Below are positions 5,906-10,977 of a stretch of DNA of 10,977 nt, piece by piece. Position numbers and translations under genes: made by a program. A model generated the notes under the pieces. It did no database searches and was not told the origin of the DNA. It was given only the letters and a program-made list of their open reading frames with translations. Numbering within the stretch: position 1 is the first letter of the stretch; every line of letters begins with the position of its first letter. Source of the stretch: Chloroflexota bacterium (GTDB lineage: Bacteria > Chloroflexota > Limnocylindria > Limnocylindrales > CSP1-4); NCBI GenBank assembly GCA_021789355.1, contig JAJYJR010000133.1, forward strand, positions 1 through 10,977, read 5' to 3'.

Positions 5906-6569
5906 CCCGGCTGCGGTCGACCCCGCCGTCCTCGATCGCCAGCAGGCGCACTGGGTGCGCACATTCGTCTCGCACGCCGAGATGTTCGGGCGCGAGGCGA
6001 GCGAGCCCGCGCAGGCCGCCCTGCCGCGCTTCCGCGGCCAGCGGGCCGGCGAGCTCCTCGAGCTCGGTGCGGGCCAGGGCCGGGATACGCTCTTCTTCGC
6101 CGACCAGGGGCTGCGCGTCACCGCCCTCGACTATGCCGAGCGCGCCCTCACCGAAATCGCCGTCCGGGCCGAAGCCGCGGGCCTTGGCGGCCTCGTCCAC
6201 CCGGTGCCCGGCGACGCTCGCCGGCCGCTGCCCTTCCCGGACCAGTCCTTCGACGCCGCCTACGCCCACATGCTCTTCTGCATGGCGCTCACCACGCCGG
6301 AGCTCGAGCGCCTGGCGGGCGAGGTCCGCCGGGTCCTACGCCCCGGCGGTCTCCTCGTCTACACCGTTCGCACCCACGACGACCCCCACTTCGGCGCCGG
6401 GATCGACCGCGGCGACGACATGTTCGAGATGGGCGGCTTCATCGTCCACTTCTTCGATCGGGCGCTCGTCGAGCGGCTGGCCGCCGGCTTCGAGTCGCTT
6501 GAGCTCGCCGAGTTCGAGGAGGGACCGTTGCCCCGGCGGCTGTACCGGGTGACGCTGCGCAAGCCATGA
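5898..6569 (+). CDS. Class I SAM-dependent methyltransferase
   Basis: The 223-residue protein has SAM-binding motif I LLELGAGQGRDTLFFADQG (from residue 53), the acidic residue of motif II in VTALDYAE, motif III-like GDARRPLPFPDQSFDAAYAHM and motif IV-V EVRRVLRPGGLLVYTVRTH. The later segment RGDDMFEMGGFIVHFFDR is a pattern I associate with a group of TehB-like methyltransferases that act on small molecules. It has only one Cys, so it lacks the conserved cysteines of the arsenite methyltransferase ArsM; substrate unknown. A perfect AGGAGG sits 8 bases before the ATG at 5898, fixing the start. The gene overlaps the glutaredoxin gene by 8 bases and is part of the ArsR operon, suggesting methylation of a toxic metalloid or organic thiol compound (inference). 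Confidence 0.88.
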   Translation: MDSPAAVDPAVLDRQQAHWVRTFVSHAEMFGREASEPAQAALPRFRGQRAGELLELGAGQGRDTLFFADQGLRVTALDYAERALTEIAVRAEAAGLGGLVHPVPGDARRPLPFPDQSFDAAYAHMLFCMALTTPELERLAGEVRRVLRPGGLLVYTVRTHDDPHFGAGIDRGDDMFEMGGFIVHFFDRALVERLAAGFESLELAEFEEGPLPRRLYRVTLRKP

Positions 6570-6572
6570 GAG

Positions 6573-6589
6573 GGCCGGCACGGCCGGCC
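6573..6589 (+). promoter_or_regulatory. All-G/C hairpin between methyltransferase and CPCC genes
   Basis: GGCCGGC-ACG-GCCGGCC is a perfect 7-base stem with a 3-base loop, beginning 4 bases after the methyltransferase stop and touching the AGGAGG of the next gene (6590-6595). With no T-run it is unlikely to terminate fully. It could attenuate transcription, set mRNA stability or limit ribosome access. Confidence 0.45.
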
Positions 6590-6601
6590 AGGAGGTAGAA
6601 G

Positions 6602-6844
6602 ATGTGTCCGTGCTGTTGGGATCAGTCGTGGGGACCGCCGCAGGCTCGCTTCGGGCCGCCCTGGGCCTGGGCTGGGGGACCCTGGCGGGGAGGACCGTGG
6701 CGGGGCGAGGCCGGGCCGTGGGCGGCGGGGCCGTGGTGGAGCTCCCGTCCGCGGCGGGAGGACCTCGAGGAGGCCAAGCGGCACCTCGAGGAGCGCCTGG
6801 CGGAGGTGAACGAGGAGCTCAGCCGTGAGAGCGCCGGCGGATGA
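6602..6844 (+). CDS. Small CPCC / GPW-repeat protein with C-terminal coiled coil
   Basis: The 80-residue protein starts M-C-P-C-C-W (Cys 2, 4, 5), followed by a Gly/Pro/Trp-rich stretch with nine tryptophans (W6 to W46) and four GPW triplets, then a charged heptad-like helix (residues 52-76, REDLEEAKRHLEERLAEVNE) predicted to form a coiled coil. I know similar small proteins in which a Gly/Trp/His-rich head precedes a coiled coil of the LEEYREELEAELEEVEERI type; their function is not established. The clustered Cys suggest soft-metal binding. A strong AGGAGG lies 6 bases before the ATG. A GTG at 6604 opens another frame without coding character. No signal peptide is seen. Confidence 0.75.
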   Translation: MCPCCWDQSWGPPQARFGPPWAWAGGPWRGGPWRGEAGPWAAGPWWSSRPRREDLEEAKRHLEERLAEVNEELSRESAGG

Positions 6845-6872
6845 GATCGCCGCTCCGGAAAGGGAACCAGTC

Positions 6873-7106
6873 ATGACGACGAGAGACGCCGGCCCGTGCC
6901 GGTGCTGGAGTCGCTACCAGTGGGCCTCGGTGTTTCCGATCCCCGACGAGCCCGAGGACCCAGGCTGGGACCTGAGCCAGTGGCCGGGCGACCAGGGATC
7001 CGGCAAGTTGCCGCGCCGGGCCGAGCGGTGCAACCCGGACACCGCCGGTGGCTTCAGTGGGTTCGGGCACAACCCGGGCGGCAATCGCTGGGCACCGGCC
7101 CATTGA
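6873..7106 (+). CDS. Hypothetical 77-residue Cys/Trp-containing protein
   Basis: I do not recognise this protein. The chosen ATG at 6873 has a weak purine-rich site (GGAAAGGGAA) upstream; an in-frame GTG at 6825 would add 16 residues. It begins MTTRDAGPCRCW, with a C9-x-C11 pair and C53. The middle is acidic and proline-rich (PIPDEPEDPGWDLSQWPGDQ), and the tail is Gly/Asn-rich (GGFSGFGHNPGGNRWAPAH). It has no hydrophobic segment and looks soluble and perhaps poorly ordered. It lies 28 bases after the CPCC gene and 77 bases before the MFS gene on the same strand, so it probably belongs to the ArsR operon. Cys and Trp content resembles the preceding gene product, but the two are not obviously related. 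Confidence 0.55.
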   Translation: MTTRDAGPCRCWSRYQWASVFPIPDEPEDPGWDLSQWPGDQGSGKLPRRAERCNPDTAGGFSGFGHNPGGNRWAPAH

Positions 7107-7183
7107 GCGGATGGCGACGGCGATGGTTCCTCGCATGCCCGCGCGCGTGGGAGCCGGAGTAAGCCTCGGGCGGGCGACCGACC

Positions 7184-8488
7184 GTGGCTGAGATCGGCGC
7201 TCCGATCCCCGCCCCTCGGGCCGAGCCGGGCGCGATCCGGCTCGGCCTGCGGGCCAACCTCCCGCAGTTCACTCTGCTCGTGGGCGTCGTGGCGCTCGTG
7301 GGCGGGATGATCGGCCAGGAGCGCACGGTGCTTCCGCTGCTGGCCGAGCAGCTCTTCGGGCTCCCGGGATACACGGCGGTGGTCACGTTCATCGTCGCGT
7401 TCAGCGTCGTCAAGGCGGCCACCAACTTCTTCGCCGGGACGCTGTCGGATCGCTTCGGCCGTAAGCCGGTGCTCGTCGTCGGCTGGCTCGTCGGCCTGCC
7501 CGTGCCGCTGCTGCTCATGTGGGCGCCAGATTGGAGCTGGATCATCCTCGCCAACATCCTGCTCGGCGTGAACCAGGGGCTCACCTGGTCGACGACGGTG
7601 ATCATGAAGATCGATCTGGTCGGCCCTGAGCGGCGCGGCCTCGCGATGGGCCTCAACGAGGCCGCCGGGTACCTCGCCGTCGCGCTGACCGCACTCGCCA
7701 CGGGCCTCATCGCCCAGTCGGCGGGCCTGCGCCCGGCGCCGTTCTTCCTGGGCCTCGCGTACGCCGGGCTGGGTCTCGGGATCTCGACGCTCTTCGTGCG
7801 CGAGACGCACGGCCACGCGCGCCACGAGGCGACGCTGCGCGGCCCGGCCACGCCGGACGCGGCCGACCCGCCGGTGGCATCGAACGCCAGCCTCTCCACG
7901 CGCCAGATCTTCGTGCTCACGAGCTTCCGCGAGCGGGCCCTCTCAGCCTGCAGCCAGGCGGGTTTCGTGAACAACGCGAACGACGGGATGGCCTGGGGGC
8001 TGCTGCCGCTGTTCTACGCCGCGGCCGGGCTGAGTGTGGGCGAGATCGGCCTCCTGGCCGCCCTGTATCCGGCGATGTGGGGGGTCGGCCAGCCGTTCAC
8101 GGGCGCCCTGTCCGACCGGATCGGGCGCAAGTGGCTCATCGCGGGCGGCATGTGGGTGCAGGCCGCGGCCATCGGGCTCATCGCCGCGACGCGGGGCTTC
8201 CTGCCCTGGGCAGTGGCGTCGCTCCTGCTCGGGCTCGGGACGGCGATGGTCTACCCGACGCTGCTGGCCGCCATCGGCGACGTTGCGCACCCGAGCTGGC
8301 GAGCGCGCGCCGTGGGCTCGTACCGGCTCTGGCGTGACGCGGGGTTCGGCGCCGGGGCGCTGCTGGCAGGCGTCGTCGCCGACGCGGCCGGCCTCGCCGC
8401 GGGGATCTACGTGGTCGCCGCGCTCACGGCGCTGTCCGGCCTGGTAGTCGCGGTTCGGATGTATGAAACGCGGACACGTCCCGCGTGA
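7184..8488 (+). CDS. MFS transporter (12-helix type efflux permease)
   Basis: The 434-residue protein has the two-halves plan of the major facilitator superfamily. The first half carries motif A G85-TLSDRFGRK between helices 2 and 3; the second half repeats it as G307-ALSDRIGRK. The halves are joined by a hydrophilic loop (about residues 206-240, HGHARHEATL...). Helix 1 is QFTLLVGVVALVGGMIG. Helices 4-5 include NILLGVNQGLTWSTTV and MGLNEAAGYLAVALTALATG. The substrate cannot be read from the sequence; MFS pumps in arsR operons can export arsenite, organoarsenicals or drugs. The GTG at 7184 has only a poor ribosome site (GGGCGGG), and no nearer start precedes helix 1. In an uninterrupted operon the next gene would have followed about 50 bases after its stop. 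Confidence 0.92.
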   Translation: MAEIGAPIPAPRAEPGAIRLGLRANLPQFTLLVGVVALVGGMIGQERTVLPLLAEQLFGLPGYTAVVTFIVAFSVVKAATNFFAGTLSDRFGRKPVLVVGWLVGLPVPLLLMWAPDWSWIILANILLGVNQGLTWSTTVIMKIDLVGPERRGLAMGLNEAAGYLAVALTALATGLIAQSAGLRPAPFFLGLAYAGLGLGISTLFVRETHGHARHEATLRGPATPDAADPPVASNASLSTRQIFVLTSFRERALSACSQAGFVNNANDGMAWGLLPLFYAAAGLSVGEIGLLAALYPAMWGVGQPFTGALSDRIGRKWLIAGGMWVQAAAIGLIAATRGFLPWAVASLLLGLGTAMVYPTLLAAIGDVAHPSWRARAVGSYRLWRDAGFGAGALLAGVVADAAGLAAGIYVVAALTALSGLVVAVRMYETRTRPA

Positions 8489-8524
8489 GTTCGAGCGGGG
8501 CCCCATGGTCGGGTCACCCACAAA

Positions 8525-8532
8525 TAGGAGAG
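8525..8532. repeat. Target-site duplication, left copy
   Basis: TAGGAGAG immediately precedes the left terminal repeat and is repeated exactly at 9651-9658 after the right one. Eight bases is the duplication length of the IS1595 family. Its perfect identity indicates a fairly recent insertion. Confidence 0.93.
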
Positions 8533-8556
8533 GTTGGTCCTCCACTTCGGTACAGT
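8533..8556 (+). repeat. IS left terminal inverted repeat
   Basis: 24 bases matching perfectly, in reverse complement, the sequence at 9627-9650. It starts GTTGGTCC and ends GGTACAGT. Confidence 0.95.
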
Positions 8557-8567
8557 AAGATGCCGGG

Positions 8568-9620
8568 GTGTCTCGTGAGGCCCCGCAGGGCGGCATCGAC
8601 TACCCGCGCACGCATGCGGAGCTGCTGAGCTGGTTCCCCAACGAGGCGGCCTGCCTCGACTATCTCGCCTGGCTGCGCTGGGCCGACGGCTTCGTGTGCC
8701 CGGCCTGCGGCACGCGGAAGGGCTGGCGGATCGCCGATGGGCGCTGGTCGTGCGCCGGCTGCGCGCGGCTCGTGTCGGCCACGGCGGGCACGATCTTCCA
8801 CGCTACCCGCACGCCACTCACGACGTGGTTCCTCGCCGCCTGGCACCTGACCACCCAGAAGAACGGCGTCTCGGCGCTGGGCCTCAAGCGGGTGCTGGGG
8901 CTCGGCTCGGAGCAGACCGCGTGGGCGATGCTGCACCGCTTCCGGACCGCGATGGGCCGCACCAGCGCCGATCTGTTGTCCGGTCGGGTGGAGGTCGACG
9001 AGACGGTGTTCGGCGGACCCGAGCCTGGCCGTCGTGGCCGCGGCGCGCTCGGCAAGACGCTCGTTGGGGTGGCGGTCGAGCTGCGCGGCACGGGCCTCGG
9101 GCGCTGCCGGATGGGCGTCCTCCCCGACGCCGGCTGGCGGAGCCTCCAGACCTTCTTGGTCGAGCGTGTCGAGCCCGGGGCGACGCTCGTCACCGACGGC
9201 TGGGGCGCCTACCCGAAGGCGACCGAGGGCCGCTACGTCCACGAGCCGTTCATCATCGCCGGCTCGGGCTGGGACGCCCACGAGCTGCTGCCGGCCGTCC
9301 ACCGGGTGGCCTCGCTGGCCAAGCGTTGGCTGTTGGGCACCCACCAGGGCGGCGTCAAGCCGGGTCACCTGCCCGCCTACCTCGACGAGTTCACGTTCCG
9401 CTTCAACCGTCGCCGCTCGCGCTCACGCGGCCTCCTCTTTTATCGTCTCCTCTCGCAGGCCGTGGTCGCCGCGCCCAGGACGTACCGCTCGCTGGTAGTC
9501 GGTCATCCCTCGCGCCGGCTGCAGATGCCCGAGCCGCCCTTCGAACGACGGCTCACCGTGGAACGCCCGGCGCTGGTCATCGGCACTCGGCCCTGGCGCG
9601 GAGATCTTGCTCCGCGCTGA
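8568..9620 (+). CDS. IS1595-family transposase (zinc ribbon plus ISXO2-like DDE domain)
   Basis: The 350-residue protein has an N-terminal zinc ribbon with C44-x2-C47 and C62-x2-C65, then helical segments (TTWFLAAWHLTTQKNGVSAL and the following VLGLGSEQTAWAMLHRFR) and the catalytic domain: D144 in VEVDETVFGG, D210 in TDGWGAY, and E274 in YLDEFTFRFNRR, preceded by the family-typical LLGTHQGGV. It carries out cut-and-paste or copy transposition at the terminal repeats. The GTG at 8568 is chosen because it opens the conserved frame within the left end; the ATG at 8560 is in another frame. After FYRLLSQAV it has a basic, proline-rich tail of about 45 residues that I do not recognise as part of the core. 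No frameshift or stop interrupts it. Confidence 0.95.
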   Translation: MSREAPQGGIDYPRTHAELLSWFPNEAACLDYLAWLRWADGFVCPACGTRKGWRIADGRWSCAGCARLVSATAGTIFHATRTPLTTWFLAAWHLTTQKNGVSALGLKRVLGLGSEQTAWAMLHRFRTAMGRTSADLLSGRVEVDETVFGGPEPGRRGRGALGKTLVGVAVELRGTGLGRCRMGVLPDAGWRSLQTFLVERVEPGATLVTDGWGAYPKATEGRYVHEPFIIAGSGWDAHELLPAVHRVASLAKRWLLGTHQGGVKPGHLPAYLDEFTFRFNRRRSRSRGLLFYRLLSQAVVAAPRTYRSLVVGHPSRRLQMPEPPFERRLTVERPALVIGTRPWRGDLAPR

Positions 9621-9626
9621 GGTCCG

Positions 9627-9650
9627 ACTGTACCGAAGTGGAGGACCAAC
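9627..9650 (-). repeat. IS right terminal inverted repeat
   Basis: Reverse complement of 8533-8556 over all 24 bases. It begins 6 bases after the transposase stop codon. Confidence 0.95.
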
Positions 9651-9658
9651 TAGGAGAG
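9651..9658. repeat. Target-site duplication, right copy, retained as Shine-Dalgarno
   Basis: TAGGAGAG repeats 8525-8532. AGGAGAG sits 7 bases before the ATG at 9666 and serves as the ribosome-binding site of the Met-rich gene, so the insertion duplicated rather than destroyed it. Confidence 0.9.
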
Positions 9659-9665
9659 ATGCATG

Positions 9666-9953
9666 ATGGATCGAATGACGACCGTCATGGCCGAGCGCAT
9701 GGCGGGGCGCATGAGCCCCGACCAGATGCAGGCCATGATGGTCGAGATGATGACTCAGCTCTTCGCCGGGATGGAGCCCGCCGAGCGGATGGCCTTCATG
9801 CGGGCGATGATGGAGGCCTGCATCCCGAGGCTGACCGAGGGCCTCACGCCGGAGCAGCGTGCGGAGCTCGTCTCCTCGATCGTCGCGCAGGTAGGCGGCG
9901 AGCCCGGCGCCCGCCCCTTGTCGTCACGGCCGGCCGCGGAGCCGTCGCGGTGA
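9666..9953 (+). CDS. Methionine-rich small helical protein
   Basis: Counted from the ATG at 9663 the frame has 96 residues; the second ATG, 9666, has the better spacing (7 bases) from AGGAGAG and is preferred (95 residues). Counting from 9663, sixteen of the first 50 residues are Met, including M5, M9, M13 and M17 every fourth residue, and pairs at 25-26, 29-30 and 49-50. Such spacing places Met along one face of an amphipathic helix. A single C53 follows, then PRLTEGLTPEQRAELVSSIV (a second helix) and a Pro/Ser tail. No signal peptide or membrane helix is seen. Met clusters can bind Cu(I) or Ag(I), but such sites are usually extracytoplasmic, so this is inference. It was probably the gene after the MFS transporter before the IS entered. 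The stop overlaps the following GTG. Confidence 0.75.
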   Translation: MDRMTTVMAERMAGRMSPDQMQAMMVEMMTQLFAGMEPAERMAFMRAMMEACIPRLTEGLTPEQRAELVSSIVAQVGGEPGARPLSSRPAAEPSR

Positions 9954-10033
9954 CCGCTCACGATCACTCCTCTGGTCAGCTCCGGCGGTGGCGGCCGTCG
10001 GTGGCCGAGGCAACGGGCGCGCTGTCGCCATGA
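9950..10033 (+). CDS. Tiny 27-residue ORF, His-containing, coupled on both sides
   Basis: A GTG at 9950 overlaps the Met-rich gene stop (GTGA), and its own stop overlaps the next ATG (ATGA at 10030). The peptide begins M/V-T-A-H-D-H-S-S-G and continues with basic residues. The N-terminal HDH pattern recalls the start of some metal ATPases, so it could be the remnant of a larger deleted gene, or merely a coupling ORF. Third positions are moderately G/C-rich. Existence as a protein is uncertain. Confidence 0.3.
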   Translation: MTAHDHSSGQLRRWRPSVAEATGALSP

Positions 10034-10194
10034 TGCCCTACGGCGCCGGACCACTCGGCTGGCTCTGGCTGCTGGCCGGGCTTGGACTCATCGCGGGCAT
10101 CGCCCTGATCGTCGTCTGGGCCGCCCAGCGGGGAGCCCGCGGATCGGGCGACGAGGCGATCCGGACGCTCGAGGTGCGCTTCGCCCGAGGCGAG
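10030..10194 (+). pseudogene. Second SHOCT-type membrane peptide, C-terminal half lost
   Basis: From ATG 10030 the product begins MMPYGAGPLGWLWLLAGLGL, one transmembrane helix (about residues 9-31), then a basic linker and the first half of a SHOCT motif, DEAIRTLEVRFARGE (41-55). The usual second half (I-x-x-x-E-[FY]-x-x-R) is not found. Instead the frame turns into an Arg/Pro-rich reading with lower G/C at third positions. It formally stays open to 10716, running antisense over the end of the minus-strand ATPase, which a real protein would not be expected to do. I take this as a frameshift or deletion junction near 10190. Compared with the intact SHOCT protein at 5011 it has the same plan but a different sequence. 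A sequencing error is the main alternative. Confidence 0.6.
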
Positions 10195-10526
10195 CATCGC
10201 CCGCGCCGGCAACACCCCCGCCGTCTGTCACGCTGGCGCCTCTGCCGAGCTCGTCTCCGATGCGTTCGAGTGGGCCCGCCTCCCAGGCGACACCACCGGG
10301 CTCGCAGCACGCCGGTGGGTCTGCGCCCTGGCCGAGCCCGACCCCGGTGCATTTCGAGACCCACCACCCCGAGATGGCCCTCATGCCCTACGAAACCCAC
10401 GCTCCGAGCTGGACGCAGGATCCCTGGTCGAGCGGCTGGCCGCACGACGGCTGGTGACGGAGCGCTGCGGCAGTTGCATCCGGATGCGGCACTCGCGTCA
10501 GTGACTCCAGGCCCCGCGCCATCGCC
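10195..10526 (+). other. Stretch of unclear frame, probable gene remnants
   Basis: After the SHOCT break, third-position G/C is highest first in the frame of base 10193 (about 10193-10260, reading ARAGNTPAVCHAGASAELV), then in the frame of base 10260 (about 10275-10455). No start codon with a ribosome site opens the first of these frames. This pattern suggests indels or a recombination scar joining pieces of different genes. It also contains a perfect 12-base palindrome, GCATCCGGATGC (10476-10487), between the convergent genes. Confidence 0.4.
10260..10457 (+). CDS. Possible small His/Trp/Pro-rich protein or C-terminal remnant
   Basis: From ATG 10260 this frame gives 65 residues ending ETHAPSWTQDPWSSGWPHDGW-like, with four Trp among the last 16 residues and five or more His, plus Met (HPEMALMPYETHAP). 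Third positions are mostly G or C. The frame is open upstream through a Pro/Ala/Ser-rich segment, so it may be the displaced tail of a longer protein, possibly of the SHOCT gene through a -1 shift. No convincing ribosome site precedes the ATG. Composition fits the other small metal-type proteins in this region, but a chance ORF is possible. Confidence 0.3.
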   Translation: MRSSGPASQATPPGSQHAGGSAPWPSPTPVHFETHHPEMALMPYETHAPSWTQDPWSSGWPHDGW

Positions 10527-10977
10527 TTACGCCCGCGCCGCCCGCAGGCCGTTGGCGACGGCGATCAACTCGGCCGTCTCGTGCACCGTCACCGCGATCG
10601 CGATCGTGAACAGCCCGGCCGCGGCGCCCGGGATGAGGACGGCGAGGAGCGCGAGCGAGAACGCGATGTTCTGGCGCGAGATCAGCCTGGCCTTCCGTCC
10701 GATCCGGAGGGCGTAGCCCACCTTCTCGAGGTCGTCGGCCATGAGCGCGACGTCCGCTGCTTCGATCGCGGCGTCGGTCCCGGCTGTGCCCATGGCCATC
10801 CCGATCGTCGCCTGGGCGAGCGCCGGCGCGTCGTTCACGCCGTCGCCGATCATCGCCACCGCGCCGTACTCGCGCTCGAGCTCGCGGATCGCGACGACCT
10901 TGTCCTCGGGGTTGAGGCCTGCCCGGACGTCGTCGATCCCGAGCTCCCTTGCGATCGTCTGGGCCGTCCGGCCTTTC
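10527..10977 (-). CDS. Heavy-metal P-type ATPase, C-terminal part (cut by window edge)
   Basis: The reverse strand encodes the last 149 residues of a second P1B-type ATPase, ending at TAA 10527-10529. Visible parts are the end of the phosphorylation domain (GRTAQTIARELGIDDVRAGL, NPEDK), the hinge GDGVNDAPALA with both Asp, GTDAAIEAADVALMADDLEK, and the last two membrane helices. The final helix reads VHETAELIAVANGLR; a His-Glu at this place is characteristic of P1B-4 pumps (Co, Fe, Zn type), so specificity may differ from Cu pumps. The membrane CPC/SPC motif and N-terminus lie beyond the window. It differs clearly from the ATPase at 988-3114, so it is not a duplicate. It is transcribed towards the ArsR region. 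Confidence 0.93.
   Translation of the reverse strand, partial: KGRTAQTIARELGIDDVRAGLNPEDKVVAIRELEREYGAVAMIGDGVNDAPALAQATIGMAMGTAGTDAAIEAADVALMADDLEKVGYALRIGRKARLISRQNIAFSLALLAVLIPGAAAGLFTIAIAVTVHETAELIAVANGLRAARA

Larger units (their letters stand above)
8533..9650 (+). mobile_element. Complete IS1595-family insertion sequence
   Basis: The element is 1118 bases long, bounded by perfect 24-base inverted repeats (8533-8556, beginning gttggtcctccacttcgg, and 9627-9650), flanked by an 8-base direct duplication and carrying one intact transposase gene. Terminal repeats, duplication length and transposase type all agree with the IS1595 family. It lies between the MFS gene and the Met-rich gene, inside what was probably one transcription unit. 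Both ends and the gene look intact, so it may still be mobile. Confidence 0.95.

Noticed and set aside
5898..6569. Arsenite methyltransferase (ArsM) assignment
   Set aside because: Only one Cys is present; ArsM needs several conserved Cys for As(III). Kept as a general class I methyltransferase.
8495..8520. GGGGCCCC and GGGTCACCC self-complementary stretches after the MFS gene as a terminator
   Set aside because: Arms are too short, and there is no loop or T-run. The next gene was probably in the same operon before the IS came in.
8560..8580. ATG at 8560 as transposase start
   Set aside because: It opens a different frame from the conserved transposase, which begins at GTG 8568.
8696..9949. 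Plus-strand open frame overlapping the transposase and the Met-rich gene
   Set aside because: An out-of-frame reading of two genes with clear domains or composition. Only its last 27 codons, after the GTG at 9950, are not covered by another gene.
1..10977. CRISPR arrays, tRNA/rRNA genes, riboswitches
   Set aside because: No regularly spaced direct repeats, no tRNA cloverleaf with CCA/T-loop pattern and no recognisable aptamer core were seen on reading both strands.

Overview
The window is very GC-rich, with strong G/C at third codon positions, short or overlapping gene junctions and GTG starts. This fits a high-GC bacterium such as an actinobacterium or a member of Chloroflexota. No rRNA, tRNA or marker gene is present, so the phylum is not fixed by the sequence. 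The content is that of a metal/metalloid and thiol-stress accessory region. All functional assignments come from reading motifs; no database search was run.

Layout. (a) 1-371, minus: 5' part of an NAD(P)-binding epimerase/dehydratase. (b) 615-3834, plus: a metal-response operon with an extended -10 promoter and a CsoR-type palindrome, a CsoR/FrmR-family repressor lacking the classical copper ligands, a P1B-type ATPase with CSC instead of CPC in the membrane, and a membrane-anchored His-rich extracytoplasmic protein. The three genes overlap by 4 bases at each junction and end in a hairpin. (c) 3835-4236: no gene seen. (d) 4237-4857, minus: a protein made almost entirely of eight-residue repeats, predicted beta-solenoid, with less G/C-biased codons than its neighbours. 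(e) 4858-5010: divergent control region with a TTGACA box, an 8-bp inverted repeat and an AT-rich imperfect palindrome that probably binds ArsR. (f) 5011-8488, plus: SHOCT membrane peptide, ArsR repressor, glutaredoxin-like protein, class I methyltransferase, a CPCC/GPW-repeat coiled-coil protein, a 77-residue unknown and an MFS transporter. (g) 8525-9658: a complete IS1595-family insertion sequence with 24-bp perfect terminal repeats and an 8-bp target duplication, inserted in the ribosome-binding site of the next gene. (h) 9666-10504, plus: a Met-rich helical protein, a tiny ORF, a second SHOCT peptide whose C-terminal half is lost, and a stretch where coding frame is unclear. (i) 10527-10977, minus: C-terminal part of a second heavy-metal P-type ATPase, running off the window.

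How the genes may work together (inference): the first operon would sense a soft metal, export it and bind it outside the membrane. The second, under ArsR, combines a redox thiol protein, a methyltransferase and an MFS exporter with several very small Cys-, Trp-, Met- or His-rich proteins. That is the pattern of a metal(loid) detoxification module, but arsC, arsB/ACR3 and mer genes are absent, so the substrate is open. The most unusual items are the altered metal sites in the CsoR protein and its ATPase, the octad-repeat protein, the set of small Cys/Trp/Met-rich proteins in the ArsR operon, and the IS that duplicated the Shine-Dalgarno it landed in.
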